A stretch of 64,000 bases of DNA, taken from assembly GCA_015350385.1 (NCBI GenBank), contig WNKI01000004.1, positions 337,686-401,685 on the forward strand. The letters are read 5' to 3'. The translations under genes were made by a program, and so were the position numbers. The DNA is from Aculops lycopersici (lineage: Eukaryota; Arthropoda; Arachnida; Trombidiformes; Eriophyidae). Below, piece after piece: positions 1 through 12,600 of the stretch (its first letter is position 1; every line of letters starts with the position of its first letter). The notes below the pieces were generated by a model, which was not told where the DNA came from, searched no databases, and saw nothing but the letters and a program-made list of their open reading frames with translations.

Positions 1-26
1 AGAGAGAGAGAGAGAGAGAGAGAGAG
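1..26. repeat. (AG)n microsatellite
   Basis: Thirteen AG dinucleotides at the very edge of the window; the run may continue beyond it. Confidence 0.95.
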
Positions 27-678
27 CCAATAAAATAAAAGTCCACAAAAAGTAAGCAACTTGATTGGTGATCAAAATTACCAATCGAAAACGGAACCAC
101 TAGAGCCAATGGTAGAGGAGTGATTGTCAAGTGTGCAAGATTTAGGCACGAGATAACAAGTGGCGTTTACTATTGTTAATGTTGCCGCTGCTTCTAATAT
201 TACTAACGAACTAATGGTAATATCTATTCTATCGTCTATCTAAAGTCGTCTAAGTAAAGAGGAGAAGAAGAAGAAGAAGAAGGCAGCAAAAAGACAAACT
301 TACTGGCTGGTGTTTTCTGCTGATGAAATGAGCAACGGCAACTTGTGGATGGCAGCTGATGGTCGATGATAATTATTGTTGGACGCTAAGTGTGAATTAG
401 AGATTTACGCTGGCCAACTGCCGGCTGCTATTGAATTTATCAACTTTTCGTGGACTTGGTGGTGGTGGTTGTGGTGGTTATTTTTGCAGCAACTAAAGAG
501 CCGTCAATCACAGAAAGAGCAAGCGTCTCGGTTATCATCATCGGCGTTGTCCTCCGCTTCGTTGTTGACGTTCATCGGCCTATCTATCGCGAAGTTCCAG
601 TCGCGATAGAAAGATAGAAGCCGAGGCGGATGAATTAATTTTATTACAGATTCAAGAAAAGCAACAACAAATTGCGAG
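1..678. other. 5' flank of the Ig-superfamily gene
   Basis: No coding sequence is supported here. It opens with an AG dinucleotide run (1-26) and contains a short AAG run near 260-282. It lies immediately upstream of the first coding exon at 679 and probably includes promoter and 5'UTR, but no convincing TATA box or initiator can be singled out by eye. Confidence 0.5.
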
Positions 679-1212
679 ATGAGAACGAAACTCAATCAGC
701 TGGTCGGCAAAATGCTCGGCCTCATACCTGTAATCAATTGCACCATTCTCCTCGCCCTACTAATCATATCATCGCTCTCAAGTGCCTTTCCACAAACAAC
801 TCACCACTCACCTTTAAGTTCAAGTTCAAGCCCCAACTTGGAGGGAAAAGTACAAGAAGCACATTTGCACAAAATAACAAGTCGAAGTATAATCAGCGGC
901 AATATTAATACTAATAGCAATACTAATAGCAACAGGCAATCAAAATCAATGCTCTTCAATAGTGGACCTCAGCCTTCGTTTGCTGCCGACTTGATAGAAC
1001 TTCACCATAAAATTGCAACCGGTAGAAGTTTAACATTAAAGTGTGTGGTCAATGATCTTGGAAACCATCACGTCTCCTGGTTTCATCAAGAGAAACGAAT
1101 CCTACTTGCAAACGACAACAAAACCATCAATTGGCGAGACCGAGTGCATGTTAGCACGCAAGCAAATACAATATTCTTCCTCCATATAGACAATATAACT
1201 CTAGCAGATCAG
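679..1212 (+). CDS. Exon 1: signal peptide and most of Ig1
   Basis: Starts at ATG 679, encodes the hydrophobic leader, a Ser/Asn-rich spacer and the B to E strands of Ig1. It ends in phase 0 at a consensus donor (CAG|GTGAGT). Confidence 0.85.
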
Positions 1213-4200
1213 GTGAGTATTTCCTATTGCCTTTCTCTATTTTCATTTCATTACAACTCCTCGACCAAACTTGTGGTCTCACTTCTTTCGTTGTCTTTTC
1301 TTTTCTTTTCTTTTCCTTTGCTTTTGCTTTTGTCGTACAAAGTCAGTCGGTCAGTCAGTCTAGATACAAAACACATAGAAATGAACGAGACTTTTGTGTT
1401 GTTTTATTAAATTGCACGCATGACACATAAATTTCGCTCTCATCTTCGTGCCACCTACTTTCTGTTCTAGTTGGCATTAAATAATAACAACTGCCCCATT
1501 AACGCCGCGCTAAAGGCGAGCTAGCGGTCAGCTAGCTGGCAGATAGTTGAAACCACGAGACCAAAACTTTTATATCTGCCCCACGGACGACAGAGATGGC
1601 AAAGTTAACCGCAAGAATGTCACTGTTATTAAGCGGAAAATGGTTCAACTTGACCGCGTGTGCGATTTTCGATTCCGCCGAGACCGCGACAGCGAGCTAG
1701 TGTCGCCCAAAGCATTGGGCGGCAGCGTTGCGACAATCAATGCAGACCACCCGGCGACTTGTGTTTTCATTTCGGTAGTCGTGGTCACTACCGTTGCCTT
1801 CTGTGGACAGCCAAAAACACAGTCTGCACTGAGGCAGCATCCATATTCATCACAAGAAAGAGAGCAATCGGTCAGTGAGCGTAACTTTCGCGCGCTCGTT
1901 GCGATTCTAGTTTTAATTTGGCTCCAGCTTGCCCACAAAACTCTCTCGTCGTCGGCTAACATCGTTGTTGATGTCGTTGTTGTTGCACTGCCACTTGACT
2001 TGCTAGCTTTCAATTGTCGCTTTTGCTCTCGTTGCTACTGCCAAGTGGCCAACTGGCGGCGATGGAGCTGCCATTTGCATCAATGTTGGTGTCCCTCTGC
2101 ATGTGTTTAGCTGGCAAAGCAATGATGACTCAGGAGCAATTCTGCGAGTGCAGTATTTAGTTTCTCCTCTACAAGTTCCACTTGGCCGCCCAGATGGGAT
2201 TCTATTTCTGTATCAGTTTTCATCTCTCTTCCACCAAACTCAATGTCTTGTTGGGTTTCACAGAGACATCAACAACTGGGAGCCGGCGGAGGGCTCGAAA
2301 TGAGCAGTAACCGGAAGTCGCTTGGACCTAGACGCTTGCGCGTGTTGATTCGCGGAACTCAGCCGACAACAACAACAACAACGAGGCCACTACTGGGAAT
2401 GTGGCCGGCCGGTGGCTACGAAAGTAGGGATCAGTATGATGATGATGATGATGATGTAATGACACTGACGCGGCGAGCGTTTCATCATTTTTGTAATTGT
2501 TGTCGTCGCTGTTGAAGGTTGAGCCTCAAGAGCAAGTGAGCAGCGGTAGCCGTGGTTTAAGTGGCACACGCGTCGAACCGCGCTGCCACTTTGTTAGTCG
2601 GTCAACTTGAACCAAAGAGGAGGCAAAGTTTTGAATCCTCATGAGCGCCGGCCGTTCAATCAAATGAATTGTGCGCAATGAATCACTTCCGCTCTGCAAG
2701 CTCAATGGCACTATTGAGTCCGAGTCTGAGTTTCAGTATTGGATTCGGGTTTTAGTAGTAGAGGAACAAAACCACGGTTGCACTTTCTACTGCCACCGCG
2801 CCGTCCAATGACCGCGGAAATTCGTGTCGTTGGGTGAGCCCATGACAACGACACCGACAGAAGATCAACGCAACTTTAGTTCGAACTTCGGAGGCCAGAT
2901 ATTTGGTTTCAATTTGCTGCCAATAGAATCGGATTCATCTTTCACTTCCTCCCCCCGGCTCGACCATTTGGACTTTATCCTCCTCCTCCTCATTCTCGCT
3001 GAAATTAGTTGCCTCTGGCCCATTAGCTTTGTGCTCGAGTTTTAGTTTCTCTGGTTGCCCCTTGCGCTGCACGTTATTTTCCATTGCCTCAACAACAACA
3101 ACACCAACAACAACAGCAACAACAAACTGGTTCTAGTTTTGGTTCCCTGGTCATATCACCGTTCGCAACGATTTTCCATGTCCCTCGTTCAGTTTGGTTG
3201 TAGTTTAACTTGTAATTCCATTGAGTTCCTCCATTGAATAGCCAGCCGAGTCCGTGACCGTGTTGAATGCACGCTCCTCGAATCGTCGCTATGCTCTCAA
3301 TTGCAAACCCAAACCCAAACTCGAACTCAATCTCGATCGCAATCGCAATCGCAATCACCACAGTCATCCTGTGAATGTCGTAAAGTTTGCTTGCATGATA
3401 ATGGGCGACACACACTCTCACACAATGCAAAAGCAACGGTAACAGCAGCTACAAAAACGTCAATTTCAATGACAGACTTGAGTATTATAATTTGGTTAAC
3501 TCTGCCCGTCGACAGCTCGCATCGGCTGTGACAATTGCGCGACAATTCCACGAGCACCAGTTTGTTGGCGGAATAGAATGGAGTGGAATAGAATAGAATT
3601 GAATAGAATAGAATTAAATGGAGTAAAATGGCAGAAGCTGTAATTGAAAAATCCATGTCCAAGTGCAAATCGTTGGCTTCAGGCGACGAGCAGGAGAGAT
3701 GGTGGTTGTTGCGCAAGTGGACACCGGTGCAATTGAATTTAAAGTCGCACCGGCCACTTGTAAGTTTCTGTATTTGTTTGCTTGGTTTATCCCGTTCGAG
3801 AGTCCTATTTGTTGTTTTGCAAAGTAAATTGAGCAAACAGATAGCCATGGTATTTAGTTTGCATGAAATAAACTCGATGATCTCATTGTATCCCCCAAGT
3901 TTGTCGTTTCCTTCGCTGATTGCGCTTCATCCTTTATTTGTTGTTGTTGTTGTTTTGCTGATTCCATTCCGTGCAATTCCATGTCCAGTTCAGTGGCCTC
4001 CGAGTCACCAGGGCTCCAATTACACTCACTTCTTGTGGACAACTCAACTCAACTCAACTATACTCAACTCAACTTGGCGAGCGACTATATCGCACTAGCT
4101 CCTTGCAATTGGTCAATCATAATCGCCGATGAACGGCCAAGAACGAGGCAGATCAATTAGGCTAATTGGGAGCCGTCGAGGGCCAAGCGTCGAGATCTGG

Positions 4201-6638
4201 CGGCTAAAACCGGAGCCTGAGCCAAGTAGTTGGTTGCACATGATGATGCTTAGGACGACGAAAAGCGCAGTTGCAACGATTTAATGTCAATGACTCACTT
4301 CACTTCATTCGTGATGAAATGAGATGACTAGAGTTGAGCAAAGTCTCCATCCTGGCGACTCCAACTCTAAACTCGAGTTGGTTGGTCCAATTGTTTTCCT
4401 CATCGACCACCAACCGGCCAAGTGACTAGCTGCTCCAGTTGCCGCCGCTCTCGCAAATCCCACAAACTCCAACCGATTGGTCTTGTGTCATAATCATCTC
4501 CGATTGCCACATGCCACTTGACTCAACTTGCCACTTGTCGCTCATCTCGTGGTCCCAACAATTGGAAGTCAGTCGTCGAAGACAGTGGCCAAAACCACTG
4601 GCTGCCGTCGCGCAAGGCTGCTCACTTGGCACCCTCCCGACTGGCACGCAGCTAGTAGCTGGTGGCTTCTCTTGCATGAGCTAGCTGACTGACTAACTTT
4701 CAATGATCAATGAGAACCAATTGACTGCCAGGGTCTCGCGCTTGGCTTGGCTCTCGATATGGGGATCGAGCGGATTGTCAGGCTAGCTAGCTGGCTAAGC
4801 GACGCGAGCGTGAGAATCAATTTTGCGGCTCCATTTGGTACGAGTCCAAATAAGCATATGTCGTCGCCCTTGCTGCTCACTTCTACTTTACTTTCGAGGA
4901 GAATGCCAGTAAACAAAAAGACAGTGGTCTGTCTTCTGGAAACCGAAACCAGGATGGCAGCAACATTTTCTCCTCCATATGAGTCGCCCCCTCAGCTCAT
5001 ATGCTTCTACGCCTCCATTTGGCGACGATAGCGACGATTGCGCCAATATGAGCAGCAGCAACCGCAGCTAACAGCCTGGCCACGAGCATAGCGTCAAGAT
5101 AAATGAAACAAATCAAGCGAACGGATCCACTTAGTCTCGCCTCGTCCTTCCCAGTTAGCTCGCAGGCTGGCTGTTTGTGTTGGCCGAACTCTAGACTAGA
5201 GTCAAATGGAGGGATTCAAATAAATGGAGAGACTCAAATGGGAGCGCAGCTCGTAGGAATGTTTGCCACGAGTTGCGTAAGTGCCACCGTTGCCATCATT
5301 ACGACTGTGCCTTTCGATTTCGATTTCTATTCCTATTGCCATTGCTATCGCTACTGTGACTGCCAAAGCAACCTCAACAGCGACAACAAACATAACGACG
5401 GCCACAACAACGACAACGACAAGGCGACATTTCAATTGACGCAACAGAAACCGCTAACAGACAGCCAGCAAACTGGTGAGGTTATGTGAAATCCCAATTG
5501 CTTCTTACGCAATTAATCATCATTCATCAGGCCAAAGATTGGCCCTGAAAGTTGGGCGACTTTTTCGAGAGACAGAGAAGAAAAGTGAACGTTTTGTTGG
5601 CTAGAGCAGGAGGGTAGAGCAAATTGAGTTTTAACACTCAACCTGGCGCCAGGTAAGCGGAATCGCATCAAATACCATGGAGCGCGCTGAGCAGTTAACC
5701 TTTAAAAGCTCAACTTCTACGAGGTTAAAATCGACAGTTAAGTTGACTGTCGTCGTCTGGCTGCGAAAACTGCAACATTTACGTAGTTTGTTAAAGGGCT
5801 AGTCGAAGTGTACATATCACACTGATTTCTTTCCCGTTTGCCTCGCACCTTTCCTCTAACTTTCACTTAAACCTCTTCTCCTTTCGCTTCACTTGTTCCT
5901 TTGAAGTCATCTTTCTTCTCTTCTTCATCATCTTTTCTCAAAACAAGAAAATCTTTCACTTTCCCATCCTCTTCTTCTTCTTCTTCATCTTGCGCAACAT
6001 AAGTAAACTTCTCAAAGTAAAGAGTAAAGAGTAAAGAGTATGTCTCCAAGTTTCGAGCAAAGTAAATACATACGCAGACGTCAGGTTTGTGCTAACCGAT
6101 ACAAGCGAAAGAAAACTCGTGGCGTTCGAGAGCCGCAGGTTTCTTTGGTTTACAGTTCAGTTGCCGAGTCACTTGGCTTCTTTTTCTTTAGAAAAACCTC
6201 TTCTCAAAATCGACGAGATTCTCTTGTCGATCGATCGGAATCTGGAGGCTCAAATTTAATGCTTGCGCGCGACACAAATAAATGTTTTAGTCTTGTGAGG
6301 AGGAGAAAGTTTATCTCCATTTCAAAAACAAAATCGCAGTAGCGCTAAAGACGATCAGAGGACTCGCGGAGTTGTACTGAGGAGAAGCGAAGAGTCCCCA
6401 AGTTTGAGTTAGGAACAGAGAATCGGAGAGGAAAAGGTTTTGTTTTCACGCTCGTTTGACTTTTCATCATCTTGAGCAGCGAGAGTGTTGGCACGAGCTA
6501 TGGTTGAGGCAAGTGGAGCCGGCGATAATAAGCGTAGCGCATTAGAAATAGAGAAACCAAGAGGAAGACCCCAAAGCTAGCGGCAATAATGGGACAGTTA
6601 ACCAGCAAGACTGGAGCCAAGCTAGTCGCTCGATTTGC

Positions 6639-6677
<39 letters not shown>

Positions 6678-9600
6678 CCGTCTCTGAGTCCAATCTCTTG
6701 CTGCTCGAGCAAATAAAGTTGCTTATGTCGCTAGGTGCCCAGTGAGTTGGTGGCCGCCGCTGTGTGCTCTACTAGTGCGCGATATTTATGTGCGCTACGC
6801 GCAACCAGCGCAACAGACACAACTACAAGCACAACGAGACCACTGAGCGCTATGTGCCCGCTCGCTCGCTCCACTTCCGGCCGCGCTATATGCGCATGGG
6901 CGCTAAATAGGCACTGACAGTTAGTTACTCGACCATAAATTTCAGCTAGATTTTCTCCCCATTCGACGCGATAGTCTATCGAGCCGAGTATTGGTTTTCT
7001 GTACTCTCAAATTCCTGTTCCCCGACACAAGTGACTGGACGCATTAAGTTAAAATCCAAGATTAGAATAGAGCGAAGGTAGACTAGTTTTCGACTTCCGT
7101 TGGATAGCAGCCCGCCAAGATTTCGCTTTGCCTCGCAACTTCCGGTTAGTTTCAGTTCACAACGGACACCTTGCCAGCGATTTCCGGTTGAGAGTTGTAG
7201 CGCTCGCTAACTTACACGCGTTAATTGCAGACGTAAATAGCCACTTAGTTTTGCGAATGAAACCCAAGATGCGATCTGATCTTCTTGTTATCATGATCCT
7301 TATCGTCGTTTATTTTGTCGTCATCGTTCTCATCGTGTGGTCTTCGTTTTTGCAAGCTTTACTTTTCTTGCGGTCGATAACCTCGCCTCTTTCTCTCCCT
7401 CCCCAGCGTCTAACGGGAGAGAAAAACTTTGATTTATCACTTGCCCAAGATCTGACCACTCGTTGGTGCTGCAGAGGGTTGAAGCATCAGAAGCGGCAAC
7501 AGCAGCAGCAGCTCATTGCAAATTCAGACGTGCAGCCAAGTGGTTTGGCCGCAACGAGCGTCGCCGTGACGCAACCACTTGCCGCTCGCTGACGGATGAC
7601 ACCCTGGAGTCGTGTCCACCGTCAGTTGGCCGGCAAATCTATCATGGCCACCGCGTTGGTTGTCGTGTTGTTACCGCCACTCTTACGGCCATCGCTGCTG
7701 CTGTTGCTTCTCTTGACGCCCATTAACTATTTGTTTGCTTTCGCCTAAATTCAGCTCATCCAAGTGAGCAGCGTCCGAGTAAAGTGCAAGAAAAACTCAT
7801 CACTGTGGCGGAAGTGGCGCGCGAGTTTTGAAATCAATCATCGTTCTTCTCAATTTTAAAGCCTCCTCATACTTATACTTTCTCTCTCCCTCTCTCTCCT
7901 TTTCTCTGTCTCCAGAGAAGAGGAATAGCAACGAGAAGAAGAGAGGAAGCTCTTTCGGCTTAGCATTGGAGACAATGGCCTTTTCCCGTAGCTTCCGCCT
8001 GAGCTTGAGAGAGTGTTTAGGAGTTTGAGTCCCCAAAGTGCCGTAAAAAGTTGAGTCGCCTGTTTACTTAGCTGGCCAGTCAGTTGGATCAAGTCCACTG
8101 GCCAGCTGATTGCTCAACGTCTTGGTCTAAGTCAGAGTCTTTGAGAAAGAGGGATAAAAAGGCGAGTCCATTTCACGGATGTAACAAGATCCAATAAATA
8201 GATAACTCGGTCCCCTTTTTCCGTTGGCCGAATCCTCTAACGACATCGACGACGAGCCGCTCGTTTCTCACGCTGCTCTCGCGACTCAATGCAAGGCAAC
8301 GACAATGGCAACAGCGACAACACGAGGCACATGGCGACGAGTCGAACAGCGACTCTATGTGCAACCAACTGTCGATGGCATCATCGCCGCAAGTCCAGCA
8401 ACTTGATTGTTACGTAACTTCGTGTGGACACTATTAGCTGACCAGCGATCGGTGCCACTATCATCACGTGCAAGTTGCTAGCAACCAACTAACTTCTTCC
8501 GATTTACTTAGGAGCAAACTTTTCGGCGAGTGCTTTTGTCACTTTGGCCCAACCGACTGGCGGTTCATTGAATGGACAGCAACTGTTGTCGGTGTCCATC
8601 GATGTTATTTGTTTGTTGCTGTTCATAGTTTGCCTTAGTATTTAGATAACAGTTTAGTTGGGCCATTTAGTCCGCTTCGCTCAACTGTGGCCACCTATAT
8701 GTTAATGGTCCCCCTCGTCCTCTGCGTCTTCATACTAAATGCCTTGCTTTGTGCCGCTTATTTTTGTTGCCTGTTTTCCGGTCCGAGCTTTTCTTTGACA
8801 ACAAGCAGAAGAGAAAGAGAATCGGCAATCTGGAGATCGAAAAAGTTGAACGCAAATGAATCTGGTTCCAGAAGAGAGAAAGAATTGCGATTGTCAAAGA
8901 TAAGGAGAAGAGAAAGAATGCCGGTCAATTTGCCGCAACTCGATGGTTGGAAGCGAGTGAGTGATGATGACGTTGCCTGATTGTGTGTTGATGACTATTT
9001 CCTATTCAACGGCAGCTTAATAAACAAAACAAAAAGCACAAATTTGGTTCGGTTTAGTTGGTGACAATGAAATAATAGCCCAATATTAATCAACTCCCCG
9101 CCCCCTTTCTACGTAACAACCGCAACAACCACCTTGCAACAATAATCGCAGGGTCACTTTGCCTGCCAAGTGAACACTCGGCCGCAGCTCTCGCTGATTC
9201 ACACCTTGGACGTCGTGCGTAAGTATACACAGGATCGCCATTTTAATCCTAGGACTGGAGAACAAAACCATCTACGTGATTGGCCTTCTTATGAAACGGA
9301 AACGGAAATGGAAACGACATATAAATATATATATACATATATTTAAGTGAGCTCAATAAATCTCTGCTCCTCTAGTTGCCTGCCTCGAGCGATCGATAAA
9401 TCTGCTTGTGACCCAAACTAACCGAGAGAGAAAAAACCCAATCCACCGACTAAAACCAATCAACAACAGAGCAACCAAAGATTAAGGAGATGGAAACGAG
9501 CATTCAGATTGAGCCGGTGCGCGAGTTTGACTCCGTTGAGTTGCGTTGCGTCGGTAAGTAGAGCGAGCGAGTTGTTTTAGTTCGTGGGTTAGCCAGTTGG

Positions 9601-12600
9601 CTAGCCTTCGTATCAACACTTGTTAGCAGGGATCTCAAATGTCGAGAGTCTCAGTGCAAAGGTCTCTGTGCAGAAGAGAGCCCCTCAAGATTGATACATG
9701 TACAATGCGTCTTACGGTTGCATAACAGGCCCAGTGGTTGACTTTCGACGAGCCAACTGCCAAACCACGACTTTCCCCACTCCTCTCCTTCCCATTGGCG
9801 TCACAAAACTTTGCACCAGATTGATTAACACAGCTACCTTTTCAATCCCCACTTTCCCAATCCATTTCATCTGATCCGGCCCACGACCGGCAAACGGACG
9901 CGCGTGATGTCATGGCTCTCGACGCGGCCGCTGTATTTTAATGCTAAACGCTAAATACTAAACACACAACAACAATCTTGCAATATGCACCACAACTCGC
10001 TACAACAAACGCAGCCGAGGGAGTGCCAAAGCCAACGATCAAATGGAGACGCGAATCTCAGACGCACATGATCCCAGCTTACGACGACGACGACGACGGC
10101 CACGACGGTGGCAACGAGAACGAAAACGAGGCTTACGACGAGACTGCCGCCGGCCGGCAGCAGCGGCAGGTTGCTGTCGTGGATATGGATGGGAAGATAA
10201 ACTCCACTGCAGCCACAAGCAGCAGCAGCAGCAGCAACGTGCTTGAGTCGCGCCAGCCAGTGGGTGATATTTTAATTGCTAGGCCGCGCACACAGGTGGC
10301 ACCTCAGCTCAGGTTGGCGCGTGACGCCAGCAGAAAAGTCTTGCCACTGCGCTTGACGCCACCGCAAGAGACTAAAACCTCAACTCCAGCTTTACCTTTG
10401 AATCCAACTCCGACGACTGTGGACGCCGCTGCAACGCTCAGGAGAAGGGCGCGCAGCGACGGGCGCTCAGAAGAGAGTCGCCTGCAGAAGAAGGACCACC
10501 TGTTGGCTGATTTCCATAGCCACAGTAGCACTCGCAGCGACAGCCTGCAAGACCAATTGGCAGGTGAGTCGACTTCCTACTTACTCTTTCACTACTTGTA
10601 TCTCTCGCCGAGATCTTCCCTTGCTTCCACTTCCACTGCCATTGGAGCCCACACTGGGGTTCGCGGGATCCACGAAGACTTGACTTGGCCACCAAATGCA
10701 CTAATATTCGATACCGATACACGGACGAGTGGCTCTGAGCGCAAAGTCACTCAAGTGACATGGTGACTTGCATTCCCTGAACATCACTGTGACATCACAT
10801 TTGCCACCGCGAGCAGAACTCGCTCTTTTAGCCAACGCAAACGTTGGCGAGATCTTGCAACATTTTTGAAACTGCCAGCCAACTAACACTCTTCTCCTCG
10901 TTCCTCTCTATCTCCAACGTATTCATTGAAATCGATAGGATCCGTCACACCTGCCGATTTTTCTGCTTACCCTTCGCCCCAAGCGTCTCATCATCATCAC
11001 AGTCGTTGGTGGTGGCGGCGGCAGCAGCAACAGCACCAAAACAACAACTATCACCACGACGATGGCGACCACCAATTCAAGGCGATAGACGAAAGTTTGC
11101 ATAGTAGCCGCAGAAAGAAGCGAAGCCCCCTGCTAAATACGTCGTTAACGTCGTCATCGTCGTCACTTGCTCACGAGGCAAACTACTCCAGCACTAGTGC
11201 ACCAAGGCCGCCCGTTTACATGGCAGAGGGCGAGGTGCTTAGATTTGATCGAGTTACTCGCTTCGATATGGGATTCTACCTATGCGTTGCATCGAACGGC
11301 GTCGAGCCAAGTCCAACGCAACGCATTTTCCTTCCAGTTATATGTAAGTAGTAGAATCACACCACACTACTCTCCTGTTGATTTTGGACTCGAATCAGCC
11401 CATTGGTTTAGTGAGCCACGACTCGACTCGACTCCACTCCACTCCACTGTCTTCCCACTCACCCCACTGGCAACTGAACTCTAGTTGCTAGTGGGAAGAG
11501 GAGGAAAAAGCTAAATGAGCTAGAGAGGGACAGGGAAAGACTGAGATTTAGAGATAGAAAGAGAGAAAATTCTTTGGATTGATTGTATATCGAGTTTTCT
11601 TCTTCGGTAACCGTAGCAATAAAGTAGTTTCCATTGCTGCAACAGCAGCAGAAATGGCAACGCGAGCTGACTAGGCGCTAACATTTAGTAGAAAAAATCT
11701 CGGAAGAGCCCTCAGTTTCATGAGCTTGCTAATTTTTGAACGACCAGTAAGCTAGATAGTTAGCTAACTAGTTAGCTAGCTAACTGCTGCCTGGCTCTAA
11801 ACTGCTGCCTGTTCAGCACGCTGAGTAGTTGGCATTCCGCAAGCTAACCAATGGAGTTCACCTGAAAGCTAGCTTAACGTTGATTGCATTCCTCGACTAG
11901 ATAGCAGCAGCAACTGCACCAACAAAAACGACTAACGCTACATTCAGCCAATTGAAGCTTGCAAGAGAACGAAACAGAAATATAGCATAACATAACACAA
12001 CGTAACATAACATAACACAGCACAACAAAAGCACTACAACATCCCACTTGATATAACGGGTTGCAATGAAATTAATACACGAGTAAGCGGTGATCTTGTT
12101 CGTGATTATGAACAGGTTGATGATGATGATGTTGTTGTTGTGTCTGCTGGTACTCTAGAGGGGCAGAGTCAAGAGAAATTTGGAAATGTTTGCCCGCCAG
12201 TTGAACTTGAATTTTGCGAATGTTAATGTGAATACCCATGCGGAATTTGATTTTGCTCATAAATTTAGAGAAATACATACGCCAAATTCCCAGTGCTGAA
12301 GCTCAAAATGTCGGAAAAGCCTGAAGACACATCAAGTTGTTGTTGCTTCTCGCTATCTCTCTCCTCCTCTCTCCAACTTCCCGCCTGTCTGTCTGCACAC
12401 CTGATTGCGCAATAAGCCAACATACCAGCGGGTCTCACCTGTTGATTAGCTAGCGGAGCGTCGACCTAAAGGGTTGATCAAGTTTTGGATTTTTTGCTCC
12501 TCTTGCTTGATGCTTACTTGCTCGCTCGCTCGCTCGCTCGCAGCATCTAGACGAGAGACAAATGAATTAGCGAGTCGTGAACTGTTGCGACAAACTCGCC

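Larger units (their letters stand above)
1213..9151 (+). other. Intron 1 (7.9 kb), no supported gene
   Basis: The donor is GTGAGT at 1213 and the acceptor CAG ends at 9151. The stretch is full of simple and tetranucleotide repeats: a GAATA-type pentamer tract at about 3566-3625, CAACT repeats near 4040-4075, GAT repeats near 2436-2455 and a CT run at 6643-6674. The many short open frames here have no domain or composition support and look like chance frames over repeats. A mini-exon could be hidden, but none is needed to complete the Ig1 fold. Confidence 0.65.

Noticed and set aside
3089..3436. Minus-strand frame rich in Cys and alternating Ile-Glu
   Set aside because: It is a translation of AAC and CAATCG simple repeats.
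1227..8980. Many 60-190-codon open frames inside intron 1 of the Ig gene (for example 1547-2110, 7128-7592)
   Set aside because: They overlap each other on both strands, lie on simple repeats, often start at non-ATG codons, and show no domain or splice support.
12072..12278. 68-codon minus-strand frame inside intron 5
   Set aside because: Ends in a His/Gln run over a GAT repeat; no match and wrong strand for an Ig3 exon.
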